A stretch of 56,834 nucleotides of DNA from JABDGC01 sp964466595. Lineage in GTDB: Bacteria > Pseudomonadota > Gammaproteobacteria > DSM-16500. Numbering within the stretch: the first letter of the stretch is position 1; the number at the start of each line of letters is the position of its first letter. Below the pieces are notes generated by a model. The model did no database searches. It was not told the DNA's origin and saw nothing but the letters and a program-made list of their open reading frames with translations. Location of the stretch: positions 1 through 56,834 of the forward strand of contig CAYXNR010000010.1 of NCBI GenBank assembly GCA_964466595.1, given 5' to 3'. Made by a program: the position numbers and the translations under genes. This document shows, in pieces, positions 50,631 through 56,834 of the stretch.

Positions 50631-51191
50631 CTTATTTTTTGTATATCTTTTCCATCTCTTCTCAAAGATGCTGCGCGGAAGCCTCTGCCCTTCAATGCAT
50701 AAAATGTCATCTTTGTCCCTTTTTATATAAAAAATCTTCGGAGGATCATTATTAATCACACCCCACACATCATCCTTTGAAGGCACCCTATTATTATGCT
50801 CAACAAATTTTTCAGCGGACGCAACAATGAATTTGGCAATATCATCCATTCTTTTAGGATATCCAGTAAAATAATTAGAAATATTTTCTGATTTACCAAT
50901 AGCTTTATTATCGTTCGTGTTCTCCTCATTCATACAAAATATGACAAGAGAGAAAACTTCCGATGGTCTCATATTAGGTATTTTACATTTAGCATCCCGA
51001 AAATCGTCCAACTCTGGAATATCCGGCAATTTTATCTGATTGAAATTATCTCTATTAAAAGCTCTTTTCCGAAGAGAGCCCAAAATGCTTATCACATTTC
51101 CATCTATCAACTCCCCTTTATCATTACAAAATTGTTTCAACGCTGGATTTTTTTCTAAGAACTTTTTTTGAAAATTCCGATTCATCATCAT
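50610..51191 (-). CDS. Hypothetical protein coupled to the integrase
   Basis: 193 aa, AAAGGA box before ATG 51191. Overlaps the integrase 3' end by 68 nt, so it depends on integrase translation or transcription. Helical and charged. No family recognised; PRSIFEKRWKRYTKNK near the end is basic and could contact DNA. Confidence 0.6.
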   Translation of the reverse strand: MMMNRNFQKKFLEKNPALKQFCNDKGELIDGNVISILGSLRKRAFNRDNFNQIKLPDIPELDDFRDAKCKIPNMRPSEVFSLVIFCMNEENTNDNKAIGKSENISNYFTGYPKRMDDIAKFIVASAEKFVEHNNRVPSKDDVWGVINNDPPKIFYIKRDKDDILCIEGQRLPRSIFEKRWKRYTKNKVPNSGQ

Positions 51192-52503
51192 GGCTTTCCT
51201 TTCTAAATAAAAGAATATTGTTTTTGTTTATTGCAATCTGCTTTTCGACAAGATCGCCCCATGCTCGCCAAGCAGCTTTCTGCTCTTCTGAATAAGTTGC
51301 TCGTTGATACACAGCCACCAGCTTATTTAACGGCTGATGATTTAGCATCCTTTCAATTATGTGAGGTTGAACCTTAAGATGCTCAGCCCAAGCTGTAGAG
51401 CAAGACCTTCTAATGTCGTGAACCGTGAATGGCTTTACATCAGATAATGGCGCTGATGTTGCTTTTTTCTTCTCTTTGGCATTTGGTGATACTGCCAATA
51501 ATTTATTTATTGCATTTGTAATATAATCCCTGTGAATTGATCCTGAACCCGTATTAAATACAAATTTTGAACCTCCTGTGAGAAGGCGCAATTCACTGAG
51601 AATCTTTAAACTTAATGGATGAAGGAAAATCACATGTTTATTTTTATTCTTTGTTCTGGTTGATGGCAAAACCCATTCTTCTCGATCAACACTTAGCTCT
51701 TCCCATTGCATGCCGGCTACTTCACCTCTACGTGCTCCCGTAAGAATTAGCAGCTTTATTGCCCCGCTTAGCACTGGATTCATCGCAAGTTTAGTTTCTT
51801 TCCCTTTTTTGATTAATATTGTTCTATCCAAAACTTTCCAGAGCTTTTGTAATTCTTCAAGCGTTAAGACGCGATCACGCGATCTATTAGGACTAGCCGA
51901 AAAATCTTTAGGTTTTAGCATGCGACTGGGATTTTGATCAATATAATGCCGCGTTAAGCCGTAATCTAACATTAAATTAAGTGTCGTTAAGGCTTTCCTT
52001 GTTTCTTCTCTAATCCCCTTACGGGCCATAGCATCAAGCGCTGATGCAAGATGCCCCCTAGTAACATCCTTTACAAATAAATTTTCTAAATTTTTTTTGA
52101 GATGCAATCGCCAACGATCTTCATGGCGCTTTATCCATATTAGTGTAACCTCGCCCGTTATTTTTATAAACTCAATCCAATCTTGAAACAGCTTTTGCAT
52201 AGTGATTGCATGGGCATTTTCTGCTCTTGCCGCTGCTCTTGCGCTTCGTGGGTCGATACCCTCTACTACTAACTTTCGTAGCTCAGTTACTTTTACACGA
52301 GCTTCCTTTAGTGAAATATTTTCAGTCGAGCCCAGAGTCATCCTAATAACAGTACGATCTCCTGGCAGACGAAAGCAAAAAAGCCAGCTTTTAATTCCAT
52401 TGGTTCGAACCCTTAGGAAAAGGCCATTCCCATCAGCTAACTTGTATTCCTGCCGTTTGACACGAGCATTTAGAACTTTTTTTGCATCAAGCTTGCTCAT
52501 CAT
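51124..52503 (-). CDS. P4-type tyrosine integrase of the element
   Basis: 459 aa. DUF4102 arm-binding domain (about 1-90, LADGNGLFLRVRTNGIKSW), core-binding domain (about 100-200) and catalytic domain with R258 (TGARRGEV), K285, H362/R365 (HDIRRS), H389 (LNHQ) and nucleophile Y399 (VAVYQRA). It starts 155 bp from the right att repeat. The C terminus is about 50 aa longer than usual and overlaps the next gene. Confidence 0.93.
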   Translation of the reverse strand: MMSKLDAKKVLNARVKRQEYKLADGNGLFLRVRTNGIKSWLFCFRLPGDRTVIRMTLGSTENISLKEARVKVTELRKLVVEGIDPRSARAAARAENAHAITMQKLFQDWIEFIKITGEVTLIWIKRHEDRWRLHLKKNLENLFVKDVTRGHLASALDAMARKGIREETRKALTTLNLMLDYGLTRHYIDQNPSRMLKPKDFSASPNRSRDRVLTLEELQKLWKVLDRTILIKKGKETKLAMNPVLSGAIKLLILTGARRGEVAGMQWEELSVDREEWVLPSTRTKNKNKHVIFLHPLSLKILSELRLLTGGSKFVFNTGSGSIHRDYITNAINKLLAVSPNAKEKKKATSAPLSDVKPFTVHDIRRSCSTAWAEHLKVQPHIIERMLNHQPLNKLVAVYQRATYSEEQKAAWRAWGDLVEKQIAINKNNILLFRKESHDDESEFSKKVLRKKSSVETIL

Positions 52504-52518
52504 ATTCCTCTTGTTATA

Positions 52519-52536
52519 GGGGCATCCATGGGGGCA
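52519..52536 (+). repeat. Putative integrase arm-type repeats, right end
   Basis: GGGGCA at 52519-52524 and 52531-52536 (12-bp period), just upstream of the integrase start codon. Together with the flanks it repeats the left-end site over about 25 bp with two mismatches. The position fits both arm-site and integrase-operator roles. Confidence 0.6.
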
Positions 52537-52657
52537 GCCAAATTGACGGATTTGCGCGAAGTTTAATGAATGAAGCCGGACATGGCAAGACTATAACGTA
52601 CTTATTTTTAAAGAATTTCTGGACATTCCTGGACTAAAATGGATATATTATTGGACG

Positions 52658-52712
52658 CCTCCTAAGGGGCAGGTCGGCGGTTCGAATCCGCCTCGGGACG
52701 CGTTAAGAATCA
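52658..52712 (+). repeat. Right attachment site (55-bp direct repeat; tRNA-Arg fragment)
   Basis: Exact copy of 40765-40819. Contains the 3' half of tRNA-Arg without a 5' half, so it is not a functional tRNA. The 300-bp gap 52504-52803 holds this site and two G-rich repeat pairs, no gene. Confidence 0.95.
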
Positions 52713-52760
52713 AGTGATTACAAAACGCACCCGCCGCTTGACATAACAAAATTCCTCTTT

Positions 52761-52781
52761 GGGTGACCATCTGGGTGACCA
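52761..52781 (+). repeat. Arm-type-like repeats outside the right att site
   Basis: GGGTGACCA at 52761-52769 and 52773-52781, a 12-bp period, beginning 49 bp after the right att repeat ends. This is the same distance as the left-end repeats from the left att copy, and both pairs end in CCAAAT. It marks the likely left end of a second element. Confidence 0.55.
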
Positions 52782-52803
52782 AATTTTTAAATAGGATAAA
52801 GCA

Positions 52804-53787
52804 ATGATTTATTTAAACGGTGAATTCATACCATCATCCCAATTCAAAATAGAATCTAACGATAGAGGCTTACTGCTTAGCGATGGGTTATTTGAAACCA
52901 TGCGTATCTATGAAGGAAAGGTGTTTTGCGTAGAAGAACATTATGCACGACTCCTAAAAGGAGCAAGCGCTTTAAAAATACCGCTTCCTTTAAAATTAGA
53001 AGAACTCAATGATATTCTATTAAACCTGCTTAAGGAAAATGACCTAGCAAATAAGGATGCGACGCTAAGAATAACACTGACCAGAGGAGCAGGCCCGAGA
53101 GGCTTATTACCCCCCGCCGAACCTAAACCCACCATTATGATTACTGTCGCAGCAATGCCTCACGCAGAACATCCACCTTTGAACCTTCATATCTGCGCTA
53201 ATACCCGAAGGAATGAAAAATCTCCATTAGCTAATCTTAAATCATTGTGCTACTTAGATAATATTTTGGCTAAAATGGAGGCTGTCGAGCATAAAGCAGA
53301 TGACGCCATTATGCTCAACACAAAAGATAAAGTGGCTTGCTGCAGCGCTGGAAATATTTTTATTGTTACCCACGATAACACTGTACTAACACCTAGAATT
53401 GAAGATGGTATCTTGCCTGGAATTACCCGGAAACTCATTATCGAAGATTGCAAAGAAATTAATATCCCTTTAATTGAAAAAGAATTAACCGTGGAAGAGG
53501 TCCTAGGCGCGAAAGAGGTTTTTATAACGAACTCCGTGCTTGAAATACAACCGGTTGCCATGATTAATGACAAACCCGTCAATGATGGAAAACCGGGGGA
53601 ATTAATTGCAAAACTAAAGGATCTGTACAACAAGAGAATAAAAAAAAATTCTATTGCATCCAGTGAAAAACAATATCAAAATCCGGCCTTGCTTGTTAAT
53701 AATTTTAATAATAAAACAAGCACAAGCAATGACCTAGAGCAGCCAACCCACACTGTACACGAAGGAGAAAAAATAGCGCTCAAATAA
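52804..53787 (+). CDS. Class IV PLP aminotransferase (D-amino acid aminotransferase / ADC lyase type)
   Basis: 327 aa, fold type IV. MIYLNGEF start, SNDRGLLLSDGLFETMRIYEG, and catalytic K146 in NLKSLCYLDN followed by ILAKMEA. The GILPGITRKLII loop is present. The main fold ends near 280; an Asn/Ser-rich tail of about 45 aa is extra. D-alanine aminotransferase, aminodeoxychorismate lyase and branched-chain enzymes share this fold and cannot be separated by eye. First gene after the att site. Confidence 0.82.
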   Translation: MIYLNGEFIPSSQFKIESNDRGLLLSDGLFETMRIYEGKVFCVEEHYARLLKGASALKIPLPLKLEELNDILLNLLKENDLANKDATLRITLTRGAGPRGLLPPAEPKPTIMITVAAMPHAEHPPLNLHICANTRRNEKSPLANLKSLCYLDNILAKMEAVEHKADDAIMLNTKDKVACCSAGNIFIVTHDNTVLTPRIEDGILPGITRKLIIEDCKEINIPLIEKELTVEEVLGAKEVFITNSVLEIQPVAMINDKPVNDGKPGELIAKLKDLYNKRIKKNSIASSEKQYQNPALLVNNFNNKTSTSNDLEQPTHTVHEGEKIALK

Positions 53788-53803
53788 TAAACATGGGTTA
53801 CTT

Positions 53804-54154
53804 ATGGAATGGATTACTAATTACACAAAATCAATATATAACAACATAATTGGCTGGCTAGAAATTACCCTACACAAGGAAGCAACATATCGATGCCTTA
53901 TTGATAACATAGAGTTAACCAACCGACAGGCAATAATCCACTATAAAACGATCGGTTGCAGAAGCTTACAACAAGACACAGCCTCTAATTTAAATAAATC
54001 GACTGTATTTTCTTTATTTAGGCCTGACCATGCGCAGATCATTGTATCCATCGCAACGGTTGAATCTTTATTAGGAAAATCTTCTGAAGAAATAATAGAA
54101 AAATTTCAGCAATATGTTTCTTATTGCGCACAAAAATTAGCTAAAGGTTTATAA
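53804..54154 (+). CDS. Hypothetical protein between aminotransferase and transporter
   Basis: 116 aa, function not recognised. Compact mixed alpha/beta composition with no signal peptide; ends LGKSSEEIIEKFQQYVSYCAQKLAKGL. It starts 16 bp after the aminotransferase and its stop overlaps the transporter start by 1 nt, so the three genes form an operon. Confidence 0.65.
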   Translation: MEWITNYTKSIYNNIIGWLEITLHKEATYRCLIDNIELTNRQAIIHYKTIGCRSLQQDTASNLNKSTVFSLFRPDHAQIIVSIATVESLLGKSSEEIIEKFQQYVSYCAQKLAKGL

Positions 54155-54795
54155 TGATAGTCTATTTAGCCATGGTATTTGTCGTTTTTGAAATACTGTC
54201 CATGATATTCAATCAGTATTTTGTATCCATGAATTTTTTTGGCATCACTCTGCCAGTAAATATCAGCGTAATATTCTTTTGTGTAGGATTTTTTATATTA
54301 GACCTAGTAACAGAAATATATAACAAAAAAATTGCTGATAAATTAATTTACGGAAAAATTCTATGCCAGGTTTTATTTGTTCTATTCGGAGAAATTGGAA
54401 TTATTGGGGCAACCCTACAAGGCTCTCAATTATCACAAATTATAATAGCCACACCTAAAATGATTCTTTATAGCATAATTGCTTCTTTTTTTGGATATAA
54501 ACTAACAACCTCTCTCATGCAATGGCTAAAACTCAGATACAATGGACAATTTCTCATGCTAAGATATTTATGCTCTACTTTGCCAGGAGAGTTAGTATTT
54601 TCTCTTATTTTTTCTATACTGTCTTTTTCTACTGGAAAATCCTTATCTCAATTCATCATGATATTTCTAACACTTTCTGGAATAAAAATAGCCCTGTCGG
54701 TTGCTTTTTCAATTTTGGTTGTTCCCGTAACCAATTTTATAAAATTATTTTGTTATCGGCATAATGAGATCGTGGAATATATTGCCTTCACTTAA
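54154..54795 (+). CDS. VUT-family (YhhQ-like) membrane transporter
   Basis: 213-aa membrane protein with six or so helices. FFILDLVTEIYNKKIADKLIYGK and LRYLCSTLPGELVFSLIFSILSF follow the pattern of the queuosine-precursor/VUT family (YhhQ), whose E. coli member takes up preQ0/preQ1. The substrate here is not established; the aminotransferase neighbour suggests another possibility. Stop overlaps the convergent repressor end by 8 bp. Confidence 0.65.
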   Translation: MIVYLAMVFVVFEILSMIFNQYFVSMNFFGITLPVNISVIFFCVGFFILDLVTEIYNKKIADKLIYGKILCQVLFVLFGEIGIIGATLQGSQLSQIIIATPKMILYSIIASFFGYKLTTSLMQWLKLRYNGQFLMLRYLCSTLPGELVFSLIFSILSFSTGKSLSQFIMIFLTLSGIKIALSVAFSILVVPVTNFIKLFCYRHNEIVEYIAFT

Positions 54796-55426
54796 ACTGA
54801 CTTCGTGATTCAATTAAAACACCATATATCGTTATTTTTTCATTCTTGAAATTTTTATACATAGCATCAGCAGATTTAAGATAGATGTCATCTCCGTCGG
54901 AAAAATACTGCCTAAAAAATATCTGACTAGTTGCGTCAACCGAGAAAATAATAAAATCGCCGCTGCAAGGCTTTTTATTCGGATCAAAAATTAAAATACT
55001 ACCTTGGTTAAAAGTTGGCTCCATACTTGTGTTTTCAAGCTTTACTGAAAAACAAGAGCATGGATAAGCCGAATCAGCTATAACTGATTCAACACCTGAA
55101 ATCTCATCTTTTTTCCCAACAGCATTCATGGCAAATAAAGGAATTTTGCGCACAGGAGAGTCAGTAGCAAGACTTACAAATGATCCTTTTCCTGTTTTTA
55201 GCCATTCTGGACTGACTTCCAAAACAGCAGCCATTTCATTTAAAAATTTTGGCTTGGCTGAGTGATTTAAAAGGTAGTTCAACGCTTGCTTTGAAATTCC
55301 TATTTGCTCAGCAAGCCAGGATTTTGATCTTTTTTGTTGCCTTAACAACATCAAAATACGCTCACCAAAAGCCGAATGAGTTTCTCCACTTGCCGCTTCT
55401 GTCAGAAATACCGTGCTTAAATTCAT
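54788..55426 (-). CDS. S24/LexA-like phage repressor with Arg at the catalytic Lys position
   Basis: 212 aa. Cro/cI HTH (about 22-75, GERILMLLRQQKRSKSWLAEQIGISKQALNYLL) and a C-terminal S24 domain with nucleophile S134 in NTSMEPTF. The usual Lys of the Ser-Lys dyad would lie in FFRQYF, where R172 stands instead. The cleavage region near V103-G104 (NAVGKK) is also atypical. This suggests a repressor that may not self-cleave. Divergent from the small HTH gene across paired palindromes. Confidence 0.82.
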   Translation of the reverse strand: MNLSTVFLTEAASGETHSAFGERILMLLRQQKRSKSWLAEQIGISKQALNYLLNHSAKPKFLNEMAAVLEVSPEWLKTGKGSFVSLATDSPVRKIPLFAMNAVGKKDEISGVESVIADSAYPCSCFSVKLENTSMEPTFNQGSILIFDPNKKPCSGDFIIFSVDATSQIFFRQYFSDGDDIYLKSADAMYKNFKNEKITIYGVLIESRSQFK

Positions 55427-55452
55427 TTCTTCCTCTTCTAATCAAAAAAATG

Positions 55453-55479
55453 TTGACTTGAAGCAATTTATTTTATAAA
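55453..55479 (+). promoter_or_regulatory. Putative promoter toward the 55633 gene
   Basis: TTGACT (55453-55458) and TATAAA (55474-55479) with a 15-bp spacer, directly before two operator-like palindromes. The spacer is short, so a shifted -10 is possible. Confidence 0.4.
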
Positions 55480-55481
55480 AG

Positions 55482-55529
55482 GTAAAAATACTTTACGTTT
55501 TGTAAATATTAAGTAAAAGATTACTTTAC
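55482..55529. promoter_or_regulatory. Two GTAAA...TTTAC palindromes (candidate repressor operators)
   Basis: GTAAAAATACTTTAC (55482-55496) and GTAAAAGATTACTTTAC (55513-55529), with an additional GTAAA between them. They lie between the divergent repressor and the 55633 gene, where a cI-type repressor would act on both promoters. Confidence 0.55.
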
Positions 55530-55632
55530 CATGTTTTTCCCTATTTTTCTTCTGGCAGGACTAAAAAAAATAGAAATTACAAAAAACTTAAAAAGGGTTT
55601 GGGACTTAAAGATCTATTTATGGAGAAATATC

Positions 55633-56067
55633 ATGTCAAGGGCAGATTTAGTATCTAGTATGCTAGGAAAGAACCTCGATCGCTTATCTTCCATTGAAAA
55701 GATATTACTAGAGGTAAAACTAGTTACCCATCTTTATCACGAATTATCAGATATTTTTAAATCTCGCTATCAGGACTATCAAAAACTAATTAAATCTAAC
55801 CAGGGGCAGGAGGAATCCATGTTTGGCGCAAAATTTATGCAGGAAATGTTGAATGATATTTTATCAACTCAGGAATACTCTTTATCTGGGGTTGCAAATC
55901 ATACTCACATACCCGAAGATGTCTTATCCGATATCGCTACTGGCTTAAACCCCAACCCAACGTTTGATTTATCAAGAAAGCTTTTTGAATTACATACTAC
56001 CGTTAGACGTGATCTTTATAATCAGATAATGCGTAAAATTGCGGCAGAATATTTAGTATCAACGTAA
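55633..56067 (+). CDS. Small putative HTH protein under the repressor's operators
   Basis: 144 aa from ATG 55633 (GGAGA 7 nt upstream); the longer frame from 55531 includes operator DNA. The N-terminal half is helical. The segment SLSGVANHTHIPEDVLSDIATGLNPNPTFDLSRKLFELH (about 83-121 overall) looks like a lambda-repressor-type helix-turn-helix. By position it may be a Cro-like or activator protein. No exact family recognised. Confidence 0.6.
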   Translation: MSRADLVSSMLGKNLDRLSSIEKILLEVKLVTHLYHELSDIFKSRYQDYQKLIKSNQGQEESMFGAKFMQEMLNDILSTQEYSLSGVANHTHIPEDVLSDIATGLNPNPTFDLSRKLFELHTTVRRDLYNQIMRKIAAEYLVST

Positions 56068-56241
56068 ATTTTTCCTGAAAAATGGTGTAAGCATAATTAT
56101 TGGCTCTCAAGTTGAACTGACAATAGGTACAACGAGAAAAAAATAAATTATCATATCGAGCTTTAAGCACCACATCAGCGATCCTTATGATCTAAGTGGA
56201 CATGTTCCATGTATTCAATTAATCCTTGAAGTAACCCCGTT

Positions 56242-56808
56242 TTAGGGGTTTGCAATTAAGGCGCTTAATATCTGTGCAGAATCAATTAACCCCTGCTTCG
56301 CGAGTGTTTCAATATATTCTTCCTTTGTTTTAGGTGGGTTTTTTAACCTGCCGTGATGACGCCTTGCAGCAGAAATAACTCTTTCAGGAGACAGATCAAT
56401 AAGATGATTTATAAATTCGTCTGGATGTTGCGCTTCAATATTATATTTATCAAGTAGCTTCCTGGGAAAATGTCTCAAGTTAAATGTCACAATAACGGAA
56501 CATCCAGAATGAATAGCTGCTGCCAAAACATGGCGGTCATTCGAATCTGGCAAGGTTAAACTGGATATTAATTCTTCATAGCCATCAACCAAACAATCAC
56601 GCACATGACTGTTCATCAAATCTCTAGTTCTTTCTAAGACTTTCAGATTAAGATCTTTGCGATTTAATAAAACATTCCTGATCCATTCATCATTAATAGC
56701 ATTGGTCCATTTTGCTCGAAACAAATCAGTTAATGCTAACTCCATTAACAAGTCCCGTAGCGGTGCTGGATATAAAACGCAAGAATCGTATAACGCAGAA
56801 AATGCCAT
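56242..56808 (-). CDS. PIN-domain protein (toxin-like RNase)
   Basis: 188 aa with PIN acidic residues: D8 in ALYDSCVL, acidic residues in the LPDSNDRHVLAAAI segment, and VTFNLRHFP, matching the PIN_3/VapC-like group. Such proteins usually act as RNase toxins with a small antitoxin gene just upstream, which would lie beyond position 56812, at the window edge. The 174-bp gap 56068-56241 contains no gene. Confidence 0.82.
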   Translation of the reverse strand: MAFSALYDSCVLYPAPLRDLLMELALTDLFRAKWTNAINDEWIRNVLLNRKDLNLKVLERTRDLMNSHVRDCLVDGYEELISSLTLPDSNDRHVLAAAIHSGCSVIVTFNLRHFPRKLLDKYNIEAQHPDEFINHLIDLSPERVISAARRHHGRLKNPPKTKEEYIETLAKQGLIDSAQILSALIANP

Positions 56809-56834
56809 TCATTAGTATCCCATATCATGCTCTT

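Larger units (their letters stand above)
40765..52712. mobile_element. 11.9-kb tRNA-Arg-integrated element (satellite-like)
   Basis: Bounded by exact 55-bp direct repeats, the left one forming the 3' part of tRNA-Arg. Content from right to left: P4-type integrase, unknown gene, AlpA-like regulator, small gene, initiator-like protein, Toprim primase-helicase, four small phage-island genes, second recombinase-kinase-HIRAN operon, CoiA-like gene, secreted protein, Xre regulator and membrane protein. No capsid, terminase, relaxase or secretion genes were seen. The integrase lies next to the truncated tRNA copy, not the intact gene. Confidence 0.92.

Noticed and set aside
52658..52712. A second tRNA-Arg gene
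   Set aside because: Only the 3' half is present; the D-arm and 5' acceptor strand are missing, so it is an att remnant.

Overview
The window looks like chromosomal DNA of a gammaproteobacterium related to the Legionella/Coxiella group. This is an inference from gene content: a Com1-type DsbA-like protein, a Kdo hydroxylase, a CBS plus cystathionine gamma-lyase pair, a metY-rimP-nusA-infB-rbfA-truB cluster, and a pair of lineage-specific effector-like proteins. No rRNA or other decisive taxonomic marker is present.

Positions 1-40733 are mostly core metabolism. On the minus strand lie the cytochrome bc1 operon (petABC), a dienelactone hydrolase-like gene and hemC-hemD-hemY. The reverse transsulfuration pair and kdoO follow on the plus strand. 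Next, on the minus strand, come initiator tRNA-rimP-nusA-infB-rbfA-truB, aroE, the Com1/DsbA-like gene, cca, an aldo/keto reductase and an FAD oxidoreductase. Cytochrome c maturation is split: ccmAB at 21.0-22.3 kb and ccmCDEFG at 27.8-31.6 kb. Between them sit an ATPase bounded by twin hairpins, a DolP-like lipoprotein, glutaryl-CoA dehydrogenase and aconitase. The 3' end of ccmG runs into an antisense tRNA-Leu gene. Two tandem paralogous proteins of unknown function, a CPBP protease, priA, an acidic protein and a two-gene lysine-degradation-like operon complete this part. A dispersed repeat family occurs in three intergenic regions.

Positions 40765-52712 are an 11.9-kb integrated element in a tRNA-Arg(CCT) gene, bounded by exact 55-bp direct repeats. 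It carries a P4-type integrase, an AlpA-like regulator and a replication module: an initiator-like protein whose gene contains four iteron-like repeats, and a Toprim primase-helicase. It also holds small phage-island genes, an Xre regulator, a CoiA-like putative nuclease and a three-gene operon encoding a second tyrosine recombinase, a HipA-like kinase and a HipA-N-like/HIRAN protein. No virion or conjugation genes are visible, so it resembles a satellite or cryptic integrative replicon.

Positions 52713-56834 look like the start of a second element in tandem at the same tRNA. A 12-bp-period repeat lies at exactly the same distance from the att copy as in the first element. This part carries a class IV aminotransferase, a small unknown protein, a VUT-family transporter, an S24-type repressor with paired operator-like palindromes, a small putative DNA-binding protein and a PIN-domain toxin-like protein at the window edge.
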